Source of the DNA: Thermococcus peptonophilus
Lineage (GTDB): Archaea; Methanobacteriota_B; Thermococci; Thermococcales; Thermococcaceae
DNA length: 64,000 bases
Assembly: GCF_001592435.1 (NCBI RefSeq)
Contig: NZ_CP014750.1
Location: forward strand, 310,001-374,000
Direction of reading: 5' to 3'
The notes beneath the pieces are model-generated. The model was not told the DNA's origin and did no database searches. It was given only the letters and a program-made list of their open reading frames with translations. The position numbers and the translations under genes are program-made. This document shows positions 10,256-18,415 of the stretch, piece by piece (the first letter of the stretch is position 1; every line of letters begins with the position of its first letter).

Positions 10256-10959
10256 AGGCCCTCGAACAGCCTATTCGCTAGAAACCTTGGAAGACCCTCT
10301 TCGATTATTTTCCTTGCCGCCTCTTCCACATCGTATTCTACCCTGTGGAATTCCACGTTCTCTGGAGGCTCCTCGTCAGTATCCATAAGTGCGTAGCTCG
10401 CCCTCCAGTCCCCGTCCCTGGGCTGGCCTACAGAGCCCGGATTGATTATCCTCCGTCCATCTATGACTTTGAGCATCGAGATGTGGGTGTGGCCCACTAA
10501 AAGGTCGTCCTGCCTGACGTAGTTAAGAACAGACCTGAACTCGCTCTCTGGGAGCCAGGGAAAGAGGTACTCATCCAGAGGTGCCCTCGGGGAGCCGTGG
10601 ATTAGGAGATAACTCCTTTCCCTGTCGTCAGTGAAGAGCTGTCTCACGGGGAGCCTCCTCAGAAACTCCAGGTTCTCGCTCTTCATAACCCACTGGTGCC
10701 ATCTAACCGCTTCCCTCGCGTAGGGATTGAACCCCCAGTCCGCTCCAAATGCCACCGCGTTGTCGTGGTTGCCCCTGACGCAGAGAAGGGTCCTCTCCTC
10801 CATCTGCTTTCTGACGAACTCAACAACCTCATTTGGACTTGCTCCGTAACCAACCAAATCCCCCATGCAGAGTATCACATCGGCGTACTTTACCTCCTTC
10901 CACACCGCCTGAAGGGCCTCCCAGTTGGAGTGGATGTCTGAGATTAGGGCGATGAGCAT
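10252..10959 (-). CDS. Metallophosphoesterase (YfcE/MJ0936-type)
   Basis: This 235-residue protein is a calcineurin-like phosphoesterase. All metal-binding motifs are in order: SDIHSN near residue 8, GDLVGYG near 33, GNHDN near 62, the H of LLIHGSP, and GHTH near 160 followed by NPGSVGQPRDGD. This pattern matches small archaeal and bacterial phosphodiesterases such as MJ0936 and YfcE, which usually use manganese or nickel. The natural substrate is unknown. The gene is monocistronic and convergent with the PRC-barrel gene. Confidence 0.92.
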   Translation of the reverse strand: MLIALISDIHSNWEALQAVWKEVKYADVILCMGDLVGYGASPNEVVEFVRKQMEERTLLCVRGNHDNAVAFGADWGFNPYAREAVRWHQWVMKSENLEFLRRLPVRQLFTDDRERSYLLIHGSPRAPLDEYLFPWLPESEFRSVLNYVRQDDLLVGHTHISMLKVIDGRRIINPGSVGQPRDGDWRASYALMDTDEEPPENVEFHRVEYDVEEAARKIIEEGLPRFLANRLFEGL

Positions 10960-11054
10960 AGGTGTCCCCAGAACTCACTTGGGGTTGACCATTAAAACGC
11001 TTGTTGTTGGGATGAAGCAAGAACAGAAAGTTTGAGAGAATGGAAAAAAGAAGC

Positions 11055-12452
11055 TCACTCCTTCTTCTGCTTCTTCTTCCACCTGCTCCAGCGGTAGAGC
11101 GCCGCGAGGGCCTTTATTGCCCTCTCCGGCTCAGGATAGGCAGGAATGCCCTCCTCGTTGAGCCTGTCAATGGCTTCTTTGGCCTCGATACCACCGACGA
11201 TAGCAACGACGAGCGGCTTCTTCCTGCCGCTCTCGTTGTACTCGCGGATGACTATGTCGGCGAGGTCCCTAGGATCGAGGACGGCCGTCTGGCAGTAGAG
11301 AACCGCTATGCTGTGCATGTTTGGGTTGGCGAGAGCGTCCCTTATGGCACCTTCGTAGCTCTCGGCACCGGCCATACCGGTGAGGTCAACCGGGTTCTTG
11401 TAGGAGCCGAACGGCGGCATGTGGTTGGCGAAGACCTTGAGGTCTTCGAGGTTGTCGTAGAGGTGCAGGCCGGCTTCCTCTGCCGCATCGGTAGCCATGA
11501 CGCCTATTCCACCGCCGTTGGTGAGGATGACGAGGTTCTCTCCCTCTGGCTCTGGCAGGTTGCTGAGGGTTCTTGCGTAGTCGAAGGCCTCGCCGATGGT
11601 GTAGGCCCTTATGACACCACTCTGTTTGAAGGCGGCATCGTAGACCTTGTCGCTTCCGGCGAGCGAACCGGTGTGGGAAGCGGCAGCCTTTGCACCGCGC
11701 TCGCTCCTTCCGGCCTTGATGATGACTATTGGCTTGACCATGCTGACTTCCTTTGCAACCTCCATGAAGCGCCTTCCGTCCTTGACGCCCTCCATGTAGA
11801 TGAGGATTGCCCTTGTGTTCTCGTCCTCCTTGAAGTACTCGAGCAGGTCGGCGTCGTCAATGTCGCTCTTGTTTCCAACGCTGACTACAGCGGAGAGACC
11901 AACCTTCTCAAGGATCGTCCAGCCCATAAGGGCTATTCCAAGGGCACCGCTCTGGCTGATGAGGGCGAGCGGACCGGGGAGAACGTCGGTCGGACCGAAG
12001 GTGGCGTTGAGTTTCTCGGGAGTGTAAACGACGCCGAAGATGTTCGGGCCGAGAATCCTCATGCCGTACTTGTGGGCAGTCTCAACGAGCTGCTGCTCGA
12101 CCTTCTTGCCCTCCTCACCGAGCTCACCGAAGCCCGAACTTATGATTGGGAGAACCTTAACGCCCTTCTGACCGCACTCCTCAACGACCTGCGGGACGAA
12201 CTTTGCCGGAACGACGATAACTGCCATGTCAACCTCATCGGGAACATCAAGAATGCTCTTGTAAACAGGGAATTTCCTTCCACTGATCTCAATTTCGCCG
12301 CCCTTGATGTTGACAGCGTATATCTTTCCTTCGTATCCGTAATCGACGAGGTTCTTCATAATCGCATAGCCTATCTTTCCAGGCTTTCCAGAAGCGCCTA
12401 TAACTGCAACGCTCTTGGGCCTGAACAGTGCCTCTATCTTGGGGTCAGCCAT
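11055..12452 (-). CDS. Acetyl-CoA synthetase (ADP-forming), alpha subunit
   Basis: This 465-residue protein is the alpha subunit of an ADP-forming acyl-CoA synthetase, which makes ATP from acyl-CoA during peptide or sugar fermentation in Thermococcales. The CoA-binding Rossmann segment (KSVAVIGASGKPGKIGYAI) is N-terminal, and the phosphohistidine lies in AAASHTGSLAGSDKVYDAAF. The beta subunit is not in this window. The start at 12452 is preferred over an in-frame codon at 12473 because GAGGTGAT lies five bases before it. The C-terminus is lysine-rich (KKKQKKE). Several paralogues exist in the genus, so acyl specificity is undecided. Confidence 0.93.
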   Translation of the reverse strand: MADPKIEALFRPKSVAVIGASGKPGKIGYAIMKNLVDYGYEGKIYAVNIKGGEIEISGRKFPVYKSILDVPDEVDMAVIVVPAKFVPQVVEECGQKGVKVLPIISSGFGELGEEGKKVEQQLVETAHKYGMRILGPNIFGVVYTPEKLNATFGPTDVLPGPLALISQSGALGIALMGWTILEKVGLSAVVSVGNKSDIDDADLLEYFKEDENTRAILIYMEGVKDGRRFMEVAKEVSMVKPIVIIKAGRSERGAKAAASHTGSLAGSDKVYDAAFKQSGVIRAYTIGEAFDYARTLSNLPEPEGENLVILTNGGGIGVMATDAAEEAGLHLYDNLEDLKVFANHMPPFGSYKNPVDLTGMAGAESYEGAIRDALANPNMHSIAVLYCQTAVLDPRDLADIVIREYNESGRKKPLVVAIVGGIEAKEAIDRLNEEGIPAYPEPERAIKALAALYRWSRWKKKQKKE

Positions 12453-12494
12453 TTTTATCACCTCTGATGACATTCACAGTTTTACGTCTGTAAA

Positions 12495-12504
12495 AGCAGT
12501 TAAA
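12495..12504 (-). promoter_or_regulatory. TATA box for the acetyl-CoA synthetase gene
   Basis: On the minus strand GTTTTAACTG lies about 47 bases upstream of the preferred ATG, suitable for a leader that contains the GAGGTGAT site. Confidence 0.4.
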
Positions 12505-12667
12505 ACGTTTCTCTTCTCGTTTTGACGATAGGGAAATCGGCGACTGTTCAAAACCTAGCCGCTACAACACCCTCACAAGTCCCAAAACACAATCGGCATT
12601 TCTATGGCAATTCACGTTCCAAAAAGCTTAAATATGACCTTCTCTTCGCTCCCTTAAGGGAAATCCA

Positions 12668-13315
12668 ATGAAGAAGTTTCCTGCAAGGCTCGCTTCTTGG
12701 GAAGACATTGAAAGGTGGGCGAAGGAAGGCGCTTGGAAGATTCTGGAAGAAGGCTGGAAGCCAGACGTGGTGGTTGGTCTCGCTAGGGGAGGCTGGGTCG
12801 CGGCGAGGCTCTACTGCGACTACCTCGGTATTAAAGACCTCGTCAGCCTCAAGGTGGAGCATTGGGGCGTTACAGCAACCCCGGACGGCAAGGCCAGGCT
12901 CAAGTACGGCACGAACTACGACCTCAGCAGGAAAAAGGTTCTCATTGTCGACGACATCAGCGATACAGGTGAGAGCCTGACGCTGGCGAAGAACTACGTT
13001 GAGAGCAAGAGCCCTGCGGAAGTCAGGACTGCGACACTCCTAACGATCAGAGGCTCCCGCTTTAAGCCTGAGTACTACGGGGAGGAAATAGACTGGGCCT
13101 GGATAGTCTTCCCGTGGAACTTCGTCGAGGACATGATAAACCTCGTGAGCAACATCCTCGAGGAGAAAGAAGCCGTCAGCACAGACGAAATAGTCGAACT
13201 ATTCAAGGAGCTCCATGGTCTCGAAGTCCCGAAGGGCAAGCTCGAAGAGGCCCTCAGGATGGCTGAAATGAGGAAGGTTTTTAAGTTCAGGGAAGGGAAG
13301 TGGCTCAAAGCCTGA
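12668..13315 (+). CDS. Phosphoribosyltransferase family protein
   Basis: The 215-residue product has the PRPP-binding loop VLIVDDISDTGESL at residues 91-104 and the upstream substrate loop VVVGLARGGWVAARL, which place it in the type I phosphoribosyltransferases. A C-terminal extension of about 60 residues resembles a winged-helix-like segment (TDEIVELFKELHG...EEALRMAEMRKVFKFREGKW). Family members in Thermococcales are annotated as purine or xanthine-guanine phosphoribosyltransferases. The base specificity cannot be read here. A TATA-like GCTTAAATA lies about 40 bases upstream. The small gene downstream follows after 12 bases. Confidence 0.85.
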   Translation: MKKFPARLASWEDIERWAKEGAWKILEEGWKPDVVVGLARGGWVAARLYCDYLGIKDLVSLKVEHWGVTATPDGKARLKYGTNYDLSRKKVLIVDDISDTGESLTLAKNYVESKSPAEVRTATLLTIRGSRFKPEYYGEEIDWAWIVFPWNFVEDMINLVSNILEEKEAVSTDEIVELFKELHGLEVPKGKLEEALRMAEMRKVFKFREGKWLKA

Positions 13316-13327
13316 GGGAGTGGTAGC

Positions 13328-13642
13328 TTGGACAGGGAGAGGAAGGTTGAAGAGATAAAGAATCACAGCGTCTACTCCCGTGAGATATACGAGATGCACA
13401 GCGAGAGCATCAACCACGTCCTTGACAACTACGAGAGCCTGAAGGAGGACTACATAAACGACCACTCCCGCGCGAGGATCGTGAGGATAGTTTTCAACGA
13501 GGACAACGACCTTCCACTGGCAATAGAATTCAACAGGAAGGACGACAGCTTCAAGGGCTTCACGATAGCCATCGGCAAACCTCACATCAAGAGCAACGGG
13601 AAAGAAAAGAGCGAAGAAGAGCCTCATGAAGAAAGCGGCTGA
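13328..13642 (+). CDS. Small hypothetical protein
   Basis: This 104-residue soluble acidic protein is not recognised. It starts with TTG, supported by a GAGGGAGTGG stretch just upstream. The N-terminal half is helical (KVEEIKNHSVYSREIYEMHSES...), the middle is strand-like (RIVRIVFNEDNDLPLAIEF), and the tail is charged and probably disordered. It lies 12 bases after the phosphoribosyltransferase, so the two are likely cotranscribed. Its 3' end overlaps the convergent protease gene by 19 bases. Confidence 0.65.
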   Translation: MDRERKVEEIKNHSVYSREIYEMHSESINHVLDNYESLKEDYINDHSRARIVRIVFNEDNDLPLAIEFNRKDDSFKGFTIAIGKPHIKSNGKEKSEEEPHEESG

Positions 13643-15408
13643 ACGTAGAATCCCATCTGGATTTCTTTTCCATCATACACCTCATAGCTGCTGAGGTAGT
13701 AGGTCGGGTTCGTGTACAGCCTCGTCAGTTCTCTGTTCTCTCCCGCTATCCACGTAACGTAGTTCTCTGGATTGTATGGGTTCCTGACTGTGAGTATAAC
13801 TGATGCGTTGTCCGTTAGGAGGTATGCGATACCCTTGATGCTCTCATTGGTTATCGTGAAGAACTTGACGCTGTAGGGGCAGTCTGAGTATTTGACACAC
13901 TTGTAGGCAAGCCTCCAATCCCCATTCACGTTGACAAACCTGAAAGGAAATTCCTCTTCAAACTCCTTAACGAGCGCGTTAGCCACGGGACCGCCGACGA
14001 GAACGAGGTTCTCCCTAAGGTCGTCGTCTGTCACTTCGCTGTCGGCTTTTATGACGACATCAACCCCTCTAGGCCACTGGGAGTAGAACTTCCTGAGGTT
14101 TTCCGCTATCATCTCAGCTGTCTTCCGGTCGTACTCCGTCCCGTTTTCATCGGGATTTTGAGTGCCGTAGACGATTACAATCTTTCCAGCCTGGGCAGCC
14201 CTGTCAAAGGCCCTTAGCGGTGTCACTGGAACTTCATTCTCATAGACCAGGCTGGCGTTCTCGGGGGAGACGAACTTCTTGAGTGACTCAAGGGCCCACG
14301 GGACGCAGGCGGTAAGGTTGGGCACCTCCATAAGGCGAACCTTACCCACGCAGTCCTGAATCCTGTAGAACAGCTCTTCCACCCAGAACTCGCCCCAGGC
14401 CTTCTGCATGTACATGGCCAAAAGGGTGTAGTTCTCGTCCAGTTGAGCGAGGGCGTAGTCTTCCCAGGCATCCGCAAAGCCCTCGTAGATCATCCCAACC
14501 GAGTCCCAGAAGTGGATGTCGTAGCGCGCCAGATAGGGCATGTCTTCCTCTATGGCATCCTGGAGGTACTCATATTCCGTGAGGTTGATGGAGTAAAGGG
14601 CTGGAAGAGTGACATCGTGGCCGAGCTCGTGGTAGATGAACCCGAGGTATATCAGCTCATCGAGGTACGTGGAGTTGATTATGTCTCTGTTAAGGGGCAA
14701 ACCAAACATCGTATCGCGTGCGGTTTTGTAGCTCCATACTGTCCTCTGCGACGTCCTTCTAACGAGTGGCATCATCCCGCCAGCGCCCCAGTAGAGCGTT
14801 CCGTTCAGTTCTGGATTGAAGCTGTGACCGTGAACCGCGACGAGGTACGGATGGAGAAAGATGTATTTCACGTTGGATATTCCTGTGGTTTTGGCCATGA
14901 ACTCATCAGGAGGGAGTAGAGAGAGCGCACCTATGTAAATCCTCAAATCTTCCCGATAGTAATTCTGATGCGTACGGTAGAACTCCATGAAGTTGCTTTC
15001 CTCTGCAAACTTCCTCACGGCCGGCAAAAAGACATCCTCAAACCAGGGATAACCCAGCTCGGTGAGGGGCTTCAGCTCCGGGGGTTCCGAGCATAGGAGA
15101 AGGTAGTACTCGAGAACCATAAGGCGGTAATCCCTCTCTGGAATCGTATTCGCACCTGAAAAGTAATCCCTCACGAGTGCAACGGCATCCGAGTCCCTGT
15201 ATTTCCCGAAATAAACCTCAACGTCCTTAATATAGCCGCCTCTGTCTATCACGAAGGTGTCGTTGCCGAAGGCGAGGTAGTAGAGAACTCCGAGAAGCTC
15301 CGCGTTTGGGCTTATCTCGACGGTAACGTTTGAACCTGTGTCATAAGCCGATGTGGACAGAGCAGTCGCAAGGAGTCCCATGATTATCAAACCAGCAAGT
15401 CTCCTCAA
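13624..15408 (-). CDS. Secreted protein with HELGH zinc-protease motif
   Basis: This roughly 594-residue protein begins with a signal peptide (RRLAGLIIMGLLATALSTSAYD). A gluzincin-type motif YHELGH lies near residues 263-267 counted from an in-frame GTG at 15417. About 45 residues later YEGFADAWEDYA offers a plausible third ligand. The C-terminal third (YGTQNPDENGTEYDRKTAEMI...LVGGPVANALVKEF) looks like an alpha/beta domain of the kind found in S-layer-associated proteins. The TTG at 15408 is preferred because GGTGG precedes it by five bases. It resembles DUF4932-type proteins. Protease function is inferred from the motif. It is divergent from a zinc-type binding protein. Confidence 0.75.
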   Translation of the reverse strand: MRRLAGLIIMGLLATALSTSAYDTGSNVTVEISPNAELLGVLYYLAFGNDTFVIDRGGYIKDVEVYFGKYRDSDAVALVRDYFSGANTIPERDYRLMVLEYYLLLCSEPPELKPLTELGYPWFEDVFLPAVRKFAEESNFMEFYRTHQNYYREDLRIYIGALSLLPPDEFMAKTTGISNVKYIFLHPYLVAVHGHSFNPELNGTLYWGAGGMMPLVRRTSQRTVWSYKTARDTMFGLPLNRDIINSTYLDELIYLGFIYHELGHDVTLPALYSINLTEYEYLQDAIEEDMPYLARYDIHFWDSVGMIYEGFADAWEDYALAQLDENYTLLAMYMQKAWGEFWVEELFYRIQDCVGKVRLMEVPNLTACVPWALESLKKFVSPENASLVYENEVPVTPLRAFDRAAQAGKIVIVYGTQNPDENGTEYDRKTAEMIAENLRKFYSQWPRGVDVVIKADSEVTDDDLRENLVLVGGPVANALVKEFEEEFPFRFVNVNGDWRLAYKCVKYSDCPYSVKFFTITNESIKGIAYLLTDNASVILTVRNPYNPENYVTWIAGENRELTRLYTNPTYYLSSYEVYDGKEIQMGFYVQPLSS

Positions 15409-15479
15409 GACAACCACCAGTAGTAGCTGGGAACAATGTTTTAAAGGCTTTCTGAAAAGTGAATTAGGGTGACCAAAAA

Positions 15480-16472
15480 ATGAAGAGGGAAATCATGATC
15501 CTACTGCTCATAGGCTCACTCTTCTTCCCCTCAGCAACGGCCAGCGGAGAGAAGCCACTGGTAGTGGCCACGATAGGGCCGCTCGGGTCGATAGTCAGGG
15601 AGGCGTTTCCTGAAGTTGATGTGGTGGTTCTAATACCTCCAGGAGTTGACCCCCACGACTACCAGATGACAGCAGAGCAGGTCGAACTCGTCCAGAGGGC
15701 CAGTGTAATAGTGACCACCGGAGGCCATCTCCCGGTGGAGAGGAGGATGGTAGAACTCAAGGAGAACGGCGAGATTGCCGGAAAGATACTCCTCGTGGAG
15801 GACTACAAAAAATACGGCTTCAGATACCTCAAAGAGCACTGGTACAACGAGAAGGACAACCCACACGGCGTCTGGCTCGACCCCTACAATGCCATTGCGA
15901 TAGCAGAGGCAACAGAGGAAGCACTGATTCAAAGCGACCCTGCGAGAGAAAACGAGTACAGGCTCCAGTTTGAGGCATTTAAAGCAAGAGTCCTGGGGGT
16001 AGTTAAGGCGTACAGAGCTCTCATCAACTCAGACGCCACCGCAGTCATTCAGATGCCGCCCGACCAGTACGCCCTTGAGTGGCTTGGAATTAAGGCCGCT
16101 GAGGCCCTGAAACCTGAGGAAGAAGTCCCGGCCAAGGGCGTTGACACGCTCGTTGAGAAAGCCAAGGGGGCGGACATTCTCGTGTACGGCCTCGACAGTC
16201 CGGATCAAATGAAGAAGGCAATGACGGAGCTGGCCGAGAAGAGCGGGAAGCAGCTGGCTGGGATAACAGTCTTCTGGAGCTCAGGCAACTACACAGACTG
16301 GCTGGTGAAGAACACTGCATCAATCATTGAGGCTCTCAAAGGAGAAGGCCTCAAAGAAACGCCACAAGAACCCAAAAAAGAAACTGGAACAAACACCGAG
16401 AGGTACATCCTGCTTTCGCTGCTCACGGGGATAGTGCTTGGGACTGCTCTCGGAGTAATAATGAAAAAGTAA
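15480..16472 (+). CDS. Zinc/manganese-type solute-binding protein with C-terminal anchor
   Basis: The 330-residue protein resembles ZnuA/TroA-family binding proteins of metal ABC importers. A signal peptide occupies residues 1-22. Candidate metal ligands are in VDPHDYQMT, GGHLPVE and HGVWLDPYN. Instead of a lipobox cysteine it has a C-terminal membrane helix (YILLSLLTGIVLGTALGVIMKK) after a Pro/Glu/Thr-rich linker, so it is likely tethered at that end. No permease or ATPase of this type is adjacent. GGTGA precedes the ATG. It is divergent from the HELGH protein, with a short shared promoter region of about 70 bases. Confidence 0.85.
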   Translation: MKREIMILLLIGSLFFPSATASGEKPLVVATIGPLGSIVREAFPEVDVVVLIPPGVDPHDYQMTAEQVELVQRASVIVTTGGHLPVERRMVELKENGEIAGKILLVEDYKKYGFRYLKEHWYNEKDNPHGVWLDPYNAIAIAEATEEALIQSDPARENEYRLQFEAFKARVLGVVKAYRALINSDATAVIQMPPDQYALEWLGIKAAEALKPEEEVPAKGVDTLVEKAKGADILVYGLDSPDQMKKAMTELAEKSGKQLAGITVFWSSGNYTDWLVKNTASIIEALKGEGLKETPQEPKKETGTNTERYILLSLLTGIVLGTALGVIMKK

Positions 16473-16478
16473 AGGGTA

Positions 16479-17366
16479 TCACTCCCTCTTGTACGGTTTT
16501 CCGTCAGCCTTCGGCGGTTTTGCCTTTCCTATTATTCCCGCAACGATGATTAGTGTCATTATGTAGGGCAGCATCAGGATGAACTGTCCTGGGATTATGT
16601 GCTTTGGAGCAAGCCACGTTGCCAGTGCGTCGAAGAAACCGAAGAGCCAGCCGCCGATGAGTGAAACCAGCGGATTCCAGTTGCTGAATACCATGTTTGC
16701 GAGCGCTATGAAGCCCCTTCCTCCTGACATCGTCTTGTGGACGAGACCGAGCCAGTCAACGCTCATGTACGCTCCAGCAAGCCCCGCCAGGGCGTGGCCG
16801 TAGACCGTTGACCAGAAGCGGTACTTCTCGACGTTTATACCGAGGGCATCCGCCGCCTCCGGGTTCTCACCGACTGCCCTGACCCTCAGGCCGAGCGGGG
16901 TCTTGAAGAGCACCCACCATGTAACCACAGCTATGATTATCGTTATTGGAACCATAGGGCTTATCTCGCCGTACTGTGTTCTCCAGTGGTAGAGCTTGAA
17001 GGGGAGCTGGTGCTGGCCGGCCGTTCCCCAGTAGGCAAGGATTCCGAATGGGACAACACCGGCGGCGAGAAGGTTTATGCCTATGCCCGGAATCACGTGG
17101 TCGCCCTTTAGGTAGACAGTGAGGAAGCCGTGAAGCATTCCCAGGAGCAGGCCCACTATGAGTCCACCAAGAAGGCCTATCGTCGCATGACCGCTCATCT
17201 CTGCAAATATGCCGCCGAAGAATGCGCTCATGAGCAGGACTCCCTCATAGCCTATGCTGACCACTCCTGCCCGCTCGCTCCAGGCCGCGCCGACGCTTGT
17301 GAGAACTATGGGAACCATCGCCATAAGGGACAGGATGAGAGGACCAAATATGTCCGCCACGTTCAT
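16479..17366 (-). CDS. Nucleoside-type ABC transporter permease 2
   Basis: This 295-residue membrane protein belongs to the permease family that pairs with BMP-type binding proteins (YufQ/NupQ and RbsC-like). About eight hydrophobic helices can be counted. The cytoplasmic coupling segment LGLRVRAVGENPEAADALGINVEKYRFWS is diagnostic. It is the last gene of a four-gene operon and its ATG overlaps the stop of the preceding permease (ATGA). Together the operon encodes a complete importer, probably for nucleosides. Confidence 0.92.
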   Translation of the reverse strand: MNVADIFGPLILSLMAMVPIVLTSVGAAWSERAGVVSIGYEGVLLMSAFFGGIFAEMSGHATIGLLGGLIVGLLLGMLHGFLTVYLKGDHVIPGIGINLLAAGVVPFGILAYWGTAGQHQLPFKLYHWRTQYGEISPMVPITIIIAVVTWWVLFKTPLGLRVRAVGENPEAADALGINVEKYRFWSTVYGHALAGLAGAYMSVDWLGLVHKTMSGGRGFIALANMVFSNWNPLVSLIGGWLFGFFDALATWLAPKHIIPGQFILMLPYIMTLIIVAGIIGKAKPPKADGKPYKRE

Positions 17367-18415
17367 TGTGATCCCCTCCCGAAGGCCTTCTTAATCAGGT
17401 CGAGGAGCCCGGGAACTGCAACGGTAATGACTATAATTCCCTGAATGACCCTGACGATTTCAAGGGGGACTTGAGCAGTTGCCTGCATCGTCGACGTACC
17501 CGCCCTGAGCATCCCGAAGAATATCGCTGAGAGTATTATCCCGAGCGGGTGGTTCCTGCCGACCAGGGAAACGCCTATTCCATCAAAGCCCAAGCCGTAG
17601 ATGTTCGCGCCGCCCTGACTTATCGCGTAGCCAGGATAGCCGCCCATTATCTTTATCGCCCCTCCAAGGCCGCTCATAATGCCGCCTATTATGAACGACC
17701 ACATTACAGCCATCTTCGGGTTTATGCCTCCGTACTCGGCAGCTCTCGGATTCTGCCCGCTTACGCGCATGCCGAAGCCGAGTCCAGTGTGCCAGAGCAG
17801 GAAGTACGTGAAGATGGCCGCGATAACGGCTATAATAAAGCCCCAGGATAGAGTTGTGTCGCCTATAAGCGGCAGTCTGGCCGCCTCCGGAATTCTTATC
17901 GTCTTGTTTGGATCCTGAGGATTGGCATAGGGGCCGACTATGAGGTAAAGCACGAAGTACCAGCCTATCCAGTTCAGCATGATGGTCGATATAACCTCGT
18001 GAACACCGCGGTAGACCTTGAGAACGGCAGCGGGAAGCGCCCAAAGAGCTCCCAGAACCATTCCCATGATGAGACCAAACCACATGTTGTCCCAGAGGTT
18101 GGTGAAGATCACCGCCGCTATTGCCCCGAAGTAGAAGGAGCTTTCAGCACCGATGTTGAAGATTCCCGTCCTCGTACCAATGGCAAAAGTCAGGGCTGTG
18201 AGCATTATGGGCGTTGAGTAGTCCAGGGTCGCTGCTATACCGTCTATGGAGCCAAGTGCCCCAGTGAAAAGGCCCTCGTAGGCTTTGATGGCATCGTACC
18301 CGAAGGCGTACATCACTATCGCACCGATGATGAAGCCCACGAAGATCGCTATCAGGCTCTCGATGAAGGCCTTAACGTTGAGCTTTCTGAGGATTTCACT
18401 TCCTGAGCTCTTCAT
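17363..18415 (-). CDS. Nucleoside-type ABC transporter permease 1
   Basis: The 350-residue protein is the larger of the two permeases (YufP/NupP type). It has eight to ten predicted helices and the coupling segment GFGMRVSGQNPRAAEYGGINPKMAVMWS. Its start overlaps the end of the ATPase gene by 20 bases, indicating translational coupling. Only a weak AGGT lies before the ATG. With its sister permease it should form the heterodimeric membrane channel of the importer. Confidence 0.92.
   Translation of the reverse strand: MKSSGSEILRKLNVKAFIESLIAIFVGFIIGAIVMYAFGYDAIKAYEGLFTGALGSIDGIAATLDYSTPIMLTALTFAIGTRTGIFNIGAESSFYFGAIAAVIFTNLWDNMWFGLIMGMVLGALWALPAAVLKVYRGVHEVISTIMLNWIGWYFVLYLIVGPYANPQDPNKTIRIPEAARLPLIGDTTLSWGFIIAVIAAIFTYFLLWHTGLGFGMRVSGQNPRAAEYGGINPKMAVMWSFIIGGIMSGLGGAIKIMGGYPGYAISQGGANIYGLGFDGIGVSLVGRNHPLGIILSAIFFGMLRAGTSTMQATAQVPLEIVRVIQGIIVITVAVPGLLDLIKKAFGRGSQ

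Noticed and set aside
11040-12467. Plus-strand open frame of over 470 codons opposite acetyl-CoA synthetase
   Set aside because: It mirrors the codon bias of the real minus-strand gene and contains no recognisable domain.
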